Source: Streptosporangium sp. NBC_01755 (GTDB lineage Bacteria; Actinomycetota; Actinomycetes; Streptosporangiales; Streptosporangiaceae). From it: a DNA stretch of 64,000 bases. A model generated the notes under the pieces. It had not been told where the DNA came from, ran no database searches, and saw only the letters and a list, made by a program, of their open reading frames with translations. This document shows positions 26,819-38,693 of the stretch, one piece after another. Each line of letters starts with the position of its first letter. The stretch's first letter is position 1. The stretch is from NCBI RefSeq assembly GCF_035917995.1, contig NZ_CP109131.1:7192001-7256000 (forward strand). The letters run 5' to 3'. The position numbers and the translations under genes were made by a program.

Positions 26819-28726
26819 ATGCCTAAAACAGTTGGAATCGACCTTGGCACCACCAACTCGGTGATCGCCACAATGGAGGGCGACAAGCCCACGGTGATCC
26901 CCAACGCCGAGGGGGTGCGGACGACGCCGTCGGTCGTGGCGTTCACCGAGAACGGTGAGCGCCTGGTCGGGCAGCTTGCCCGCCGCCAGGCGATCCTGAA
27001 CCCCAAGGGAACGATCTACTCGGCCAAGCGCTTCATCGGCCGTCGTTACGACGAGGTCACCAGCGAGATGAACGCCGTGTCGTTCGACGTCGTCCCCGGC
27101 CCGGACGGGGCCGTCCGTTTCAAGATCCACGAGAAGCTGTACGCGCCGGAGGAGATCGCCGCGGCCGTCCTGCGCAAGCTGGTGGACGACGCCTCGAAGT
27201 TCCTGGGAGAGAAGATCACCGAGGCGGTCATCACCGTGCCCGCGTACTTCAACGACTCCCAGCGCCAGGCCACCAAGGACGCGGGGAAGATCGCCGGCCT
27301 GGAGGTCCTGCGGATCGTCAACGAGCCGACCGCGGCGGCCCTCGCCTACGGCCTCGACCGCAAGGAGAACGAGACCGTGCTCGTCTTCGACCTGGGCGGC
27401 GGCACCTTCGACGTCAGCATCCTCGCCATCGGCGACGGCGTCGTCGAGGTACGGGCGACCGCGGGCGACACCCATCTGGGCGGCGACGACTTCGACCGGC
27501 GTATCGTCGACCACCTCGCCGACGAGTTCCAGCGTGACAACGGCATCGACCTGCGCCAGGACCCCCAAGCCCTGCAGCGGCTCTTCGAGGCCGCGGAGAA
27601 GGCCAAGGTCGAACTGTCGGCGGTCACCCAGACACAGGTCAGCCTGCCCTTCATCACGGCGGACGCCTCCGGTCCCAAGCACCTGAACAGCACACTGCGG
27701 CGCTCGACCTTCGAGGAGATCACCGCCGACCTGCTCGAACGGTGCAGGCCCCCCATCCGGCAGGCCATGGCCGACGCCAAGCTCACCGCCGACGACATCG
27801 ACGAGGTGATCCTGGTGGGCGGCTCGACCAGGATGCCCGCGGTCCAGAACCTGGTACGCCGCATGACGGGTGGCAAGGACCCGAACATGACGGTCAACCC
27901 CGACGAGGTCGTGGCGCTGGGCGCGGCGGTCCAGGCCGCCGTCATCAAGGGCGAGCTGAAGGACGTCGTGCTGCTGGACGTGACGCCGCTCTCCCTCGGC
28001 ATCGAGACGCTCGGCGGGGTCATGACGAAGGTCATCGAGCGCAACACCACCATTCCGGCCCGCCGGTCCGAGGTGTTCAGCACCGCGGAGGACAACCAGA
28101 CCGCGGTGGACGTCGTCGTGCTGCAGGGCGAGCGCGAGCGCGCCGCCGACAACCGTTCCCTCGGCCGGTTCCGGCTGGAGAACATCCGGCCCGCTCCGCG
28201 CGGCGTGCCGCAGGTCGACGTGACCTTCGACATCGACGCCAACGGGATCCTGAACGTCTCCGCCAAGGACAAGGACACCGGTGCCGAGCAGCGCATCACG
28301 ATCAGCGAGAGCTCGAACCTGGACGCCGGCGAGGTCGAGCGGATGGTCGCCGACTCCGAGCGGCATCGCGAGGAGGACCGGCGAATGCGTCAGGTCATCG
28401 ACGCGCGTAACGAGCTCGACAGCGCCGCCTACCAGGTGGAGCACCGCCTGGCGGAACTGGGTGAGTCGGTGCCGGTCCATGAGAAGGCGCGGGGCGAGAT
28501 GCTGGTGAACGACGCCCGCGACGCGATCAAGCAGGAGGCCCCGCTCGACCGGGTCCGCTCGCTCACCGCCGAGCTCCAGCAGGTCTACCACAGCCTTGGC
28601 GCGTCGGCCTCCGGCGCTTCCGGTACGGGTGGTCCGGGGGCGGGCGCGTCCGGGGCACCAGGCGGCCAGGCGGGTGGCGGCAGGGACGACGACGTCATCG
28701 ACGCGGAGTTCACGACCGATGAGTGA
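26819..28726 (+). CDS. dnaK: Hsp70 chaperone DnaK
   Basis: The 635-residue Hsp70 has VGIDLGTTNSVIATMEGDKP at the start, ITVPAYFNDSQRQATKDAGK, VNEPTAAALAYGLD, VFDLGGGTFDVSIL, and VILVGGSTRMPAVQNLV in the ATPase domain. The substrate domain is about 390–510. The tail is Gly/Ala-rich and ends with DDDVIDAEFTTDE. ATG 26819 is chosen as similarity begins with MPKTVGIDLG; AGGAG lies 9 nt upstream. It heads a five-gene chaperone operon and overlaps grpE by 8 nt. Confidence 0.97.
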   Translation: MPKTVGIDLGTTNSVIATMEGDKPTVIPNAEGVRTTPSVVAFTENGERLVGQLARRQAILNPKGTIYSAKRFIGRRYDEVTSEMNAVSFDVVPGPDGAVRFKIHEKLYAPEEIAAAVLRKLVDDASKFLGEKITEAVITVPAYFNDSQRQATKDAGKIAGLEVLRIVNEPTAAALAYGLDRKENETVLVFDLGGGTFDVSILAIGDGVVEVRATAGDTHLGGDDFDRRIVDHLADEFQRDNGIDLRQDPQALQRLFEAAEKAKVELSAVTQTQVSLPFITADASGPKHLNSTLRRSTFEEITADLLERCRPPIRQAMADAKLTADDIDEVILVGGSTRMPAVQNLVRRMTGGKDPNMTVNPDEVVALGAAVQAAVIKGELKDVVLLDVTPLSLGIETLGGVMTKVIERNTTIPARRSEVFSTAEDNQTAVDVVVLQGERERAADNRSLGRFRLENIRPAPRGVPQVDVTFDIDANGILNVSAKDKDTGAEQRITISESSNLDAGEVERMVADSERHREEDRRMRQVIDARNELDSAAYQVEHRLAELGESVPVHEKARGEMLVNDARDAIKQEAPLDRVRSLTAELQQVYHSLGASASGASGTGGPGAGASGAPGGQAGGGRDDDVIDAEFTTDE

Positions 28727-29378
28727 GGCAGCCGGGCACGGGGGCCAGAACCGGCACGGGGGCCAGGAGGAACACGGGGGCCGGGAAGCGCACGGTAAGG
28801 AGCCGCACGGTAGGGAAGCCCGCGAGCAGGGGGCGCGAGGCAAGGATGCGCATGGTCAGAAGGCGCATGGCAAGGAGGCGCACGGTAAGGAGGTGCACGG
28901 GGAGGCCGGGGCCGCCCCGGCCGACCTCCAGGCCCGCGTCGACGAGCTCCAGGCCCTGGTGACCGACCTGCAGGACCGCTGGCGGCGCGCCCTCGCCGAC
29001 CTCGACAATCTGCGCAAGCGCGTCAGCAGGGACACCGGGCGGGTGCGCGACGAGGAGCGGGCGCGGGCCGCCGGCGAGTGGCTGCCCGTGCTGGACAACC
29101 TGGACCGCGCGCTGGAGCACGCGGAGACCGATCCCGCCTCCATCGTGGACGGGATGCGGGCGATCAGGGACCAGGCGCAGGAGGTGCTCTCTCGCCTCGG
29201 CTACCCGCGCCGCGACGAGGTCGGCACCGCGTTCGACCCGGCCAGGCACGAGGCGGTGGCCGTGCTCCCGCAGGAGGGCGTGCCCGACGGCACGGTCCTG
29301 CAGGTGGTGCGGCCCGGCTACGGGGACGGCGAACAACAGCTGCGGCCCGCGCTGGTCGTGGTGGCCAAGGGGGCATGA
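28719..29378 (+). CDS. grpE: nucleotide exchange factor GrpE with His-Gly-rich N-terminus
   Basis: The 219-residue exchange factor releases ADP from DnaK. The coiled-coil and head domain fill residues 65–219 (DLQDRWRRALADLDNLRKRV, WLPVLDNLDRALEHAET, GTAFDPARHEAVAVLP, VVRPGYG). The first 62 residues are unusual: about nine His-Gly pairs in a charged Lys/Glu/Arg background (EAHGKEPHGREA and DAHGQKAHGKEAHGKE). Ordinary GrpE N-termini are disordered and acidic but not His-rich, so metal binding is possible. It overlaps dnaK at the start and the J-protein at its stop (ATGA). Confidence 0.93.
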   Translation: MSEAAGHGGQNRHGGQEEHGGREAHGKEPHGREAREQGARGKDAHGQKAHGKEAHGKEVHGEAGAAPADLQARVDELQALVTDLQDRWRRALADLDNLRKRVSRDTGRVRDEERARAAGEWLPVLDNLDRALEHAETDPASIVDGMRAIRDQAQEVLSRLGYPRRDEVGTAFDPARHEAVAVLPQEGVPDGTVLQVVRPGYGDGEQQLRPALVVVAKGA

Positions 29379-30319
29379 TGCCCCCTGACCGCGACTTCTA
29401 CGAGATCCTCGGAGTGCAGAGGGGCGCTGGACAGGAGGAGATCCAGCGCGCCTACCGCAAGCTGGCGCGGGCCAACCATCCCGACGTCAACAGGGACCCG
29501 GCCGCCGAGGATCGCTTCAAGGAGGTCTCCGAGGCATACAGCGTGCTGTCCGACCCCGCGACCCGGCGCCGTTATGACGCGTTCGGGGCGAATTTCCGCC
29601 AGGTGCCCGAGGACGTGGACCCCGAGACGTGGGCGCGCGCGCAAGGCCGCCGTACGCGTGCGGGTGCGGGCCGTGCGGGCCGGGGCAGGGCCGGCGGCCA
29701 GGCCGGCTTCGAGGAGGGGATCAACCTCGACGACCTCCTCGAAGGGCTGTTCACCGGACGAGGAGGCAGGGCCGGCGGAGGCTGGGGGCCGATCCCCGGC
29801 GCCGACCAGGAGGCCGAGATCGAGCTGACCGTCGAGGAGGCATACCGGGGCGGCCGCCGCTCGCTCACCGTCGGCTCGCGCAGGCTGCAGGTCGAGATTC
29901 CCGCGGGCGTCTCCAACGGGCAGCGCGTCAGGCTGGCCGGGCAGGGCGGAAAGGGCGGCGACGGGGCTCCCGCCGGCGACCTCTACCTGGTCGTCAGGAT
30001 CGCGCCGCACCCCCGGTACCGGGTCGAGGGGCGGGACATTCACGTCCTGCTCCCGGTCACCCCGTGGGAGGCGGCGCTCGGTGCCTCCGTCGCGGTCGAC
30101 ACCCCCGCGGGTGAGGCCAAGGTCAAGGTGCCGTCGGGCACCTCCAGCGGCAAGCGGCTGCGGCTGCGCGGCCGGGGGATGCCGAGCCCTCGGAACAAGG
30201 CGGGTGATCTGTACGCCGAGGTGCGGATCATGGTTCCGGCCCGGCTGCCGGAGGAGGAGCGGCGGTTGTTCGAGCAGCTCGCCGCGGTCTCCACGTTCGA
30301 TCCGAGGAGGCAGCGATGA
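29375..30319 (+). CDS. J-domain co-chaperone of the CbpA/DnaJ class B type
   Basis: The 314-residue J-protein has the J domain at 1–70 (DFYEILGVQRGAGQEEIQRA, ANHPDVNRDP with the HPD motif, FKEVSEAYSVLSDPATRRRY), a Gly/Arg-rich linker, and the two C-terminal beta-sandwich domains (EIELTVEEAYRGGRRSLTVG, VEIPAGVSNGQRVRLAGQGG, HVLLPVTPWEAALGASV). The zinc-finger CxxCxGxG repeats are absent, so it is CbpA-like. It stimulates DnaK. The start overlaps grpE and the stop overlaps the next gene. Confidence 0.92.
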   Translation: MMPPDRDFYEILGVQRGAGQEEIQRAYRKLARANHPDVNRDPAAEDRFKEVSEAYSVLSDPATRRRYDAFGANFRQVPEDVDPETWARAQGRRTRAGAGRAGRGRAGGQAGFEEGINLDDLLEGLFTGRGGRAGGGWGPIPGADQEAEIELTVEEAYRGGRRSLTVGSRRLQVEIPAGVSNGQRVRLAGQGGKGGDGAPAGDLYLVVRIAPHPRYRVEGRDIHVLLPVTPWEAALGASVAVDTPAGEAKVKVPSGTSSGKRLRLRGRGMPSPRNKAGDLYAEVRIMVPARLPEEERRLFEQLAAVSTFDPRRQR

Positions 30320-30740
30320 CCCACCCCTTCCCGGAGCGCAGGTCGCCCCACCCGGGCCCGCGACCCTCCGGCCCTCGGGGGGCGGCCTCGGCCGGGGGCT
30401 CCGCCTCCCGCCTGCTGAGAGCCCCTCGGGAAGCGGAGCGGACCTACCAGCTCGCCAGGCCCGAGCGCCTGGATCTGGAGACGTTCGCTCACGCGGCGGG
30501 GACCCACCCCGAGCTGGTGCGGCGTCTTGTCACGCTGGGCGTGCTCGACGCCGGGACCGACTCCGCGGGGCACCTGTGGTTCTCGCCCTCCGAGCTGCTC
30601 ACCATGGCGCGGATCCGGCGGCTGCGGGCCGGGTTCTCGATCAACTATGCCGCGCTCGGCCTCGTACTGGACCTGTTGGACCGCATCGCCCAGTTGGAGG
30701 CCGCCCAACGTGACCGTTCCCGACTCACCGGAGGCTCGCC

Positions 30741-30750
<10 letters not shown>
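30316..30750 (+). CDS. chaperone modulator CbpM-like / MerR-type protein
   Basis: The 144-residue product has a disordered Pro/Arg-rich start and a MerR-like helical core at 50–130 (RLDLETFAHAAGTHPELVRR, LVTLGVLDAGTDSAGHLWFS, ELLTMARIRRLRAGFSINYA, LDLLDRIAQLEAAQRDRS). CbpM binds the J domain of CbpA in E. coli and inhibits it. In most actinomycetes this operon position is taken by HspR, a MerR repressor; this protein lacks the classic HspR wing sequence, so the CbpM reading is favoured. Overlaps upstream (ATGA) and downstream genes. Confidence 0.78.
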
Positions 30751-33344
<2,594 letters not shown>

Positions 33345-33483
33345 TGAGGAGAATTGGCAATATCACCAAATATCGCGCAATGCCGGAACTGGTGGGGCGT
33401 CTCCGAACCCTGACCGGGCTTTTCCGGGCCGGAACGTCTGTTCCCCGCTGCGGGTTTCCCGGTCAACGTTCGGTGTGGGGCCA

Positions 33484-35775
33484 CTAGCGAGGAGCCCGGT
33501 GACCCTGGTGGGCGCCCTCCTCGGCGGAGAGCCTGGCCAGCTCGACCCGTGAGTGGATGCCCAGCTTGCGGAAGACCTGCCGCAGGTGGAAGGCCACCGT
33601 GTGCTCGCTGATGAACATCTGCTCGGCGGCGTTCCGGTTCGTCAACCCCTGGGAGACCAGGTCGCAGACGGCCTGCTCGGTGCCGGTCAGGCTGGCCCAC
33701 CCCGAGGTGGGATGGGTGGTCCTGACCCAGTGGCGGCGCCGCTCGCCCAGCAGCCGCAGCCTGCCCCGCACCCGCGCGGCATCACGGGTGGCCTCCACCG
33801 CGCCGTAGCAGGCGAGCGCGACCTTGAGGTTCTCCACGGCCAGATCCCGGCAGCCGCCGCCCGTGCCGAGCAGCACGCCCAGATCCTCCGCGGCCGAGCC
33901 CCTGGCCCACGGATCGCGGTGCCCGGCCGCCGCGCGGCCCAGCGCCTCGGGGTCGCCCTCCCGCAGGCCACGGGCGTGGTCGGCGGCCACCGACGGGTTG
34001 GGCAGGCCGGGGTTGCGCCAGGCGATGCCCTCGGCCGCGTCGACCACGGTGTCGGCCCTGTGCCGCTGGCCCGCGGCCATCGCCATCCGTACCAGCCATG
34101 CCGCGGCGGTGGGCTCGCTGGTCAGCGCCCCCGTGTGCCGGGGCAGCGCGTCGTACAGCACGCCGAGCGAGCTCATCCCGCCCGCCGCCCCGTCACGTGC
34201 CTCGTTGATCCGCCCGGCCACCAGCTCCGAACGCAACCGCGTGTACGGGGGCAGGCACCGCGCCGACCTGGCGAAGTCTCCCTCCATGTATCTGATGGCC
34301 CTCGGCAGGTCGCCCGCCCGCAGCGCCGCGGTGCCGAGTACCGACAGGGCCGAGGAGGCCAGGAGCGGGGCGTCCAGAGTCCCGGCGGTGGTCAGACCGG
34401 CCTCCGCGTGCTCGATCGCGCTGCCGAGCCGGCCCGCGGCCAGGTGCAGGCGGGCGCGCAGGACGGGGATCTCCGCGGCCCACGCGGGCTCGCCCTCGGC
34501 CTCGGCCGCGGCGCTCTCCGTTGTGGCCTCCGCCTCGTCCAGCAGCCAGAGGTCGATCAGCATCGAGGCCAGCACGGCCCGGGGCTGCCACCGCCCGCCG
34601 GCCGGTTTCCCCACGGCCTCGCGCGCCAGGTCCAGCCCGTGCGAGAGCCTGCCCTCGTCCCAGGCGAGCAGGGCCAGGTCCGTCAGCGTCTCGGCGCCGC
34701 CGCCCCCGGTCAGATGGGCCGGGCGCGCCCGGGCGGCGCGCTCGACCTGCTCGCGCAGCGCCCGCCGCACCGGTTGGGGCACCCTCTCGACGACCGACCG
34801 CCACAGCAGTTCGTGCCTGAACGCCAGTTCGTCGGGGGTGGTGACGAGAACACCGGCCGCCAGGGCCTCCTCCAGCGCGGGAAGCAGCGCAGCCGGGGTC
34901 TCGCCGAGCATCTCGGCCGCGTACGCCGGCGAGAACGAGCGCCCGAGCACCGCCGTGGCCTCCAGGAGGTACCGGGTCCTGGTGCCGAGCTCGTTCAGCC
35001 GTCGCCGGACGGCGGTGTGCACCCGCAGGGGCAGCTCCGCCCCGGCGGGGGCGGTCTCGGCCAGCCGGGCGACGCCGTCCTCCACGAGGACGGCGCCCTC
35101 CTCGCGCAGTCCGGTGAGGTATTCGGACAGCAGGAGCGGGTTGCCGCCGGCCTGGGCGGCCAGCGCCGCCAGGCCCTTCCCGGGGATCGCGCCCAGAATG
35201 TCGGTGGAGACCTCGGTGACCGCGCCCTCTCCGAGCGGGCGCAGTACGGTCCGGGTGGCCCCCTCCTCCTCAAGCAGGTCGAACAGCCGTCTGGCGTCGC
35301 CGCGCGCCGGGGTGCTGCGGCAGGCCAGCAGCCATGCCACGGGCCGTTCGGCCAGTCGCGAGGGCAGGGTGCGCAGGGCCATGAGCGTGGCGGGATCGGC
35401 CCACTGGAGATCGTCCAGGGTCACCAGCAGTGGCCCCGCGCCCAGCCTTCTCTCCAGCGAGGTCCTGACCTGCTCGGCCAGCCAGAGCAGCAGGCCGGGG
35501 CCGTCGGGGAAGGCGTTCCTGGTCACGGTCATGGGCGCCGGCGACTCCTCCAGAGCCGACAGCAGCGGTCCCAGTGGTGTCAGCCGTCCCAGCTCGTCGG
35601 CCCGCCCGCTCGCGACCGCCGTCCCTTGTGCGGCGGCGAGGCCGGCTGCCTCGCCGAGCAGCAGCGTCTTGCCTATCCCCGGCTCGCCCTCGACGAGCAT
35701 GACGTTCACCGTCGGGGACGCGATGCCTCCCAGCAGGGCGAGGACCGCCGCCTGCTCATCTCTCCGGCCGTGCAT
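33484..35775 (-). CDS. LAL-type LuxR transcriptional regulator with AAA ATPase domain
   Basis: The 763-residue regulator has a Walker A motif near the N-terminus (MLVEGEPGIGKTLLLGEAAG), Walker B LLVTLDDLQWADPATLMAL, a helical TPR-like middle region (about 350–650), and a C-terminal LuxR HTH at about 690–750 (LTGTEQAVCDLVSQGLTNRN, AAEQMFISEHTVAFHLRQVF, RKLGIHSRVELARL). Such regulators bind ATP and often activate secondary metabolism or sugar genes. It is divergent from the LanC-like gene with 380 nt between them, so it may control that block; this is inference. Confidence 0.9.
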   Translation of the reverse strand: MHGRRDEQAAVLALLGGIASPTVNVMLVEGEPGIGKTLLLGEAAGLAAAQGTAVASGRADELGRLTPLGPLLSALEESPAPMTVTRNAFPDGPGLLLWLAEQVRTSLERRLGAGPLLVTLDDLQWADPATLMALRTLPSRLAERPVAWLLACRSTPARGDARRLFDLLEEEGATRTVLRPLGEGAVTEVSTDILGAIPGKGLAALAAQAGGNPLLLSEYLTGLREEGAVLVEDGVARLAETAPAGAELPLRVHTAVRRRLNELGTRTRYLLEATAVLGRSFSPAYAAEMLGETPAALLPALEEALAAGVLVTTPDELAFRHELLWRSVVERVPQPVRRALREQVERAARARPAHLTGGGGAETLTDLALLAWDEGRLSHGLDLAREAVGKPAGGRWQPRAVLASMLIDLWLLDEAEATTESAAAEAEGEPAWAAEIPVLRARLHLAAGRLGSAIEHAEAGLTTAGTLDAPLLASSALSVLGTAALRAGDLPRAIRYMEGDFARSARCLPPYTRLRSELVAGRINEARDGAAGGMSSLGVLYDALPRHTGALTSEPTAAAWLVRMAMAAGQRHRADTVVDAAEGIAWRNPGLPNPSVAADHARGLREGDPEALGRAAAGHRDPWARGSAAEDLGVLLGTGGGCRDLAVENLKVALACYGAVEATRDAARVRGRLRLLGERRRHWVRTTHPTSGWASLTGTEQAVCDLVSQGLTNRNAAEQMFISEHTVAFHLRQVFRKLGIHSRVELARLSAEEGAHQGHRAPR

Positions 35776-36156
35776 GATCTTGTCTCGGATCTGGGGTCAT
35801 ACGCCAGAGCTTCCTTAGCGGTGATTACCTGCTATGACATCCCCACCGGACGAAACGCCATGCGGTGGGCGCTCCCGGCTCCTGGTTGTTTGGTGCAGAT
35901 TTGACCTTTAACCAATGCTTCCATCCGTTCTGTCGATCTAGCCGATGCTCGACGAGCGTGATCTCCGGGCAGCACGGCGCTCAAGCCGGCCCATGTCGCG
36001 GGAGGGTGGGCGGACGTCGCCTACGGCAGTAGGGTCAGTCCATGGGGCGTGGCGGCGGGGTCGCTGCTGGTCCGTCAGGTGGGCGCCATCGCATTACCTA
36101 TTGATCCTGTAGGAAATACAGGTAACATGATTGTCTCGCCGTACGAAGGAGCCGCC
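35776..36156. other. intergenic region between LAL regulator and LanC-like gene
   Basis: This region of 380 bases is expected to hold divergent promoters. An AT-rich segment at 36095–36130 (CCTATTGATCCTGTAGGAAA) lies 30–60 nt ahead of the LanC start. A 14-codon frame MRWALPAPGCLVQI at 35861 has no ribosome site and was not called. Confidence 0.5.
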
Positions 36157-37479
36157 ATGAGCCTGGAGCCGGGGGACACGAGCCCGCTGGCCACCGTGAT
36201 CGAGACCGCGCGCTGGATCCGTTCGGCGGCCGTGGACGACGAACGGGGACGGCACTGGCAGGCCAACCCCGATCCCCGGGGCCGGGCCGCCATGCCGGAC
36301 CACCCCCTGTCGCTGTACTCGGGGGCGGCCGGGATCATCCTGTTCTTCCTGGAGCTCGCCACCGCCACAGGTGACGAGGGCTACCTCGACGATGCCGGGG
36401 CCGGGGCCCGCTATCTCGCCGCCACCTGGCGGGAACAGGCCGACCTCTCCCTCCACCACGGCCTGGCCGGGGTGATGTTCGCCCTCGCCGAGGCCGGATG
36501 GGCCACCGGGGAGCGGGAATTCGAGGTCGAGGCCGGCGCGGTCGCCGACCGTATCGTGCGCGCCGCCCGCCCTGTCGACGGCGGCCTGGGCTGGACCGGT
36601 GACCCCGCCCAGCGCGGCGACGGCGGGATCATCCTCGGCCTGCTGCACGCCGGGGGCATCCTGGGGGTGCCCGCCTACCAGGAGATCGCCGTCGAGGCCG
36701 GCGCCCGCATCGCCGCGCTCGCCGTCCCCGGCCACCGCTTCGGCGAGGGCGCCTGTGCCGACCTGCCGCTGGACGCGGTCACCCCGGGGTTCCTGTCCGG
36801 TACGGCCGGCACCGCCTTCCTGCTGGCCCGCCTGTACGGCGTGACCGGCGAGAGCCGCTTTCTCGACGGCTCCCGCAGGGGTGCCGACTTCGTCCGCGCG
36901 GTCAGCGCCGTGACCGAGCGGTGCGCACTGGTGCCGCACCACATCCCGCAGGGCCGCGACCTGCACTACCTGGGCTTCTGCTCCGGTTCCGCGGGCGTCG
37001 CCCGGACGTTCTACGAGCTGCACCGGGTGTCGGGCGACGCCGGAGACCTCGACTGGGTCGAGCGGCTGGCCAGGGGGATCGTCAGCAGCGGTGCCCCCGC
37101 CGACCGGAGTGGTGGTTACTGGAACTCGGCCTGCCAGTGCTGCGGCACCGCCGGGCTGGTGGAGCTGTTCGTCGGGCTCTGGGCGGCGACCGGACGCCCG
37201 CAGCACCTGGAGTTCGCCCGCGCTCTGGGGGAGAACCTGACCGGCCTGGCCACCGGGCACGACGGCCGGGGCGCCCGCTGGTATCAGGCCTACCGGCGGC
37301 TGCGCCCCTGGGAGGTCACCGCCGACACCGGCTACATGGTCGGCGCCGCGGGCATCGGGGCCGCGCTCCTGCACCTGGACGCCACCTCACGTCCGCAGGA
37401 GGCGCGGCGGCTCATCCTGCCGCCGGACAACCCGTTCCCCGCCATCCCGCTGCCGAGCGCGACGCTCCGCCGGTCCTGA
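36157..37479 (+). CDS. stand-alone LanC-like cyclase with CCG zinc motif
   Basis: The 440-residue alpha/alpha-toroid protein has repeated helix pairs ending in Gly-rich turns: LSLYSGAAGIILFFLELATA, SLHHGLAGVMFALAEAGWAT, GGIILGLLHAGGILG, VTPGFLSGTAGTAFLLARLY, LHYLGFCSGSAGVARTFYEL, ACQCCGTAGLVELFVGLWAA. The Cys of FCSGSAG and the Cys-Cys-Gly of QCCG align with the zinc ligands of LanC cyclases, where the usual CHG is replaced by CCG. LanC enzymes add Cys thiols to dehydroamino acids. No LanB/LanM dehydratase or precursor gene is nearby. ATG 36157 follows AAGGAG at 5 nt. A LanC-like protein with another thiol or glutathione-related role is possible. Confidence 0.82.
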   Translation: MSLEPGDTSPLATVIETARWIRSAAVDDERGRHWQANPDPRGRAAMPDHPLSLYSGAAGIILFFLELATATGDEGYLDDAGAGARYLAATWREQADLSLHHGLAGVMFALAEAGWATGEREFEVEAGAVADRIVRAARPVDGGLGWTGDPAQRGDGGIILGLLHAGGILGVPAYQEIAVEAGARIAALAVPGHRFGEGACADLPLDAVTPGFLSGTAGTAFLLARLYGVTGESRFLDGSRRGADFVRAVSAVTERCALVPHHIPQGRDLHYLGFCSGSAGVARTFYELHRVSGDAGDLDWVERLARGIVSSGAPADRSGGYWNSACQCCGTAGLVELFVGLWAATGRPQHLEFARALGENLTGLATGHDGRGARWYQAYRRLRPWEVTADTGYMVGAAGIGAALLHLDATSRPQEARRLILPPDNPFPAIPLPSATLRRS

Positions 37480-37679
37480 AGATCCTGGAAGGCACGTCGT
37501 CCGCGAGCCGGCCGGTCATCGCGGAGGCGCGTTCCGGAGCCGCCGGGCCTGGGCGGTGCGAAAAGGAAGACATACCCTTCGGCCGCCGACCGATTGGCCG
37601 AGAAGTCTTCGAGTATGCCCGTATTCTCGGTGAGGGTGTGGGGGAATCTCGGTCCCTGAAGGGCCGAGTGGAGGTCAAC

Positions 37680-37700
37680 ATGATTGGTGATTCTTCGTGA
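37680..37700 (+). CDS. six-codon leader mini-ORF, coupled to next gene
   Basis: ATG ATT GGT GAT TCT TCG TGA follows GGAGG at 5 nt, and its TGA overlaps the GTG start of the glycosidase-like gene in a GTGA arrangement. The downstream GTG has no ribosome site of its own, so ribosomes ending here could restart there. Confidence 0.4.
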   Translation: MIGDSS

Positions 37701-38623
37701 GTACTACCCAGGGCTTGCCTGATCCCGGTGTCGTGACGGTCGACGACCTCCTTCCCGATCCCGGCCGTTCCACAGTCGCGATCGAGCCGGTCCGGCCGGG
37801 CGCGGGCCACTGGGCCGGTGCACCGAGCGCGGTGGAGAGCGACGGGCTGATCTACCTCGCCTACCGGTTGCGCCGCCCCGTCGGCGAGGGCCGAGGCTAC
37901 GCCGTCGTCGTCGCCCGTTCCACCGACGGTGAGCGGTTCGAGACCCTGCTCACCATCGGCAGACAGGAAATGGACACCGAGTCACTGGAGCGGCCCACCC
38001 TGATCCGCACGCCCGAGGGGCGCTGGCGGCTCTATCTCAGCTGCGCCACCTACGACACCAAGCACTGGCGGGTCGAGGTGCTCCAGGCCGACGATCCGTC
38101 CGGGTTCCGCGCCGCGCAGCGGCAGGTGGTGCTGCCCGGCGACCCGAAGACCGGCGTCAAGGACCCGGTGATCGTGCGGCAGGGCGACGTGTGGCACCTG
38201 TGGGCCTCCTGCCACCCCCTGGCCGATGCCGACGAGGCCGACCAGATGGTGACCGACTACGCCACCAGCGCCGACGGCATCGAGTGGACCTGGCAGGGCA
38301 CCGCGCTCAGCGGCCGTCCCGGAACCTGGGACGCCCGGGGGACACGGGTGGCGGCGGTCCGCTTCCTCGGTGAGAGGGTGGTGGCCTTCTACGACGGCAG
38401 GGCCGCCGCGGCGGAGAACTACGAGGAGAAGACCGGTGTCGCGATCGGTACCGACCCGGCGGAGCTGACCCCGGTCGGCACCGTGCCCGCCGCCCTCTCG
38501 CCGCACGCGGGCGGTGGCCTGCGCTACCTGGACATCGTGGACCTGCCGGGTGGCGGGCGGCGGCTCTACTACGAGTACACCCGCGCGGACGGGGCGCACG
38601 AGCTCCGCACCGAGCTGCGCTGA
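37697..38623 (+). CDS. beta-propeller glycosidase-like protein (GH43/GH32/GH130 fold)
   Basis: The 308-residue product shows the blade pattern of five-bladed glycosidases: HWAGAPSAVESDGLIYLAYR, YAVVVARSTDGERFETLLTI, LERPTLIRTPEGRWRLYLSC, VKDPVIVRQGDVWHLWASCH, DYATSADGIEWTWQGTALSG and GTWDARGTRVAAVRFLGERV. Carboxylates near the start of blades (for instance in KDPVIV and in the GTWDARG segment) could be catalytic. There is no signal peptide, so it acts in the cytoplasm on an internal glycoside or phosphorylated sugar. Start GTG 37697 by coupling with the mini-ORF. The exact GH family cannot be assigned by eye. Confidence 0.65.
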   Translation: MSTTQGLPDPGVVTVDDLLPDPGRSTVAIEPVRPGAGHWAGAPSAVESDGLIYLAYRLRRPVGEGRGYAVVVARSTDGERFETLLTIGRQEMDTESLERPTLIRTPEGRWRLYLSCATYDTKHWRVEVLQADDPSGFRAAQRQVVLPGDPKTGVKDPVIVRQGDVWHLWASCHPLADADEADQMVTDYATSADGIEWTWQGTALSGRPGTWDARGTRVAAVRFLGERVVAFYDGRAAAAENYEEKTGVAIGTDPAELTPVGTVPAALSPHAGGGLRYLDIVDLPGGGRRLYYEYTRADGAHELRTELR

Positions 38624-38693
38624 CCCCGGCCGCGCCGACCTGCGCGGGCCATGCCGATCACGCCCCGGCCGCGCCGCCACGTGCGAGGGAGTG

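Noticed and set aside
33553..35904. 783-codon plus-strand frame opposite the LAL regulator
   Set aside because: Shadow frame without domains; the minus-strand regulator has Walker and HTH motifs.
35861..35905. 14-residue MRWALPAPGCLVQI as a lanthipeptide precursor for the LanC-like enzyme
   Set aside because: No ribosome site, only one Cys and no Ser or Thr to dehydrate, and no leader peptide features.
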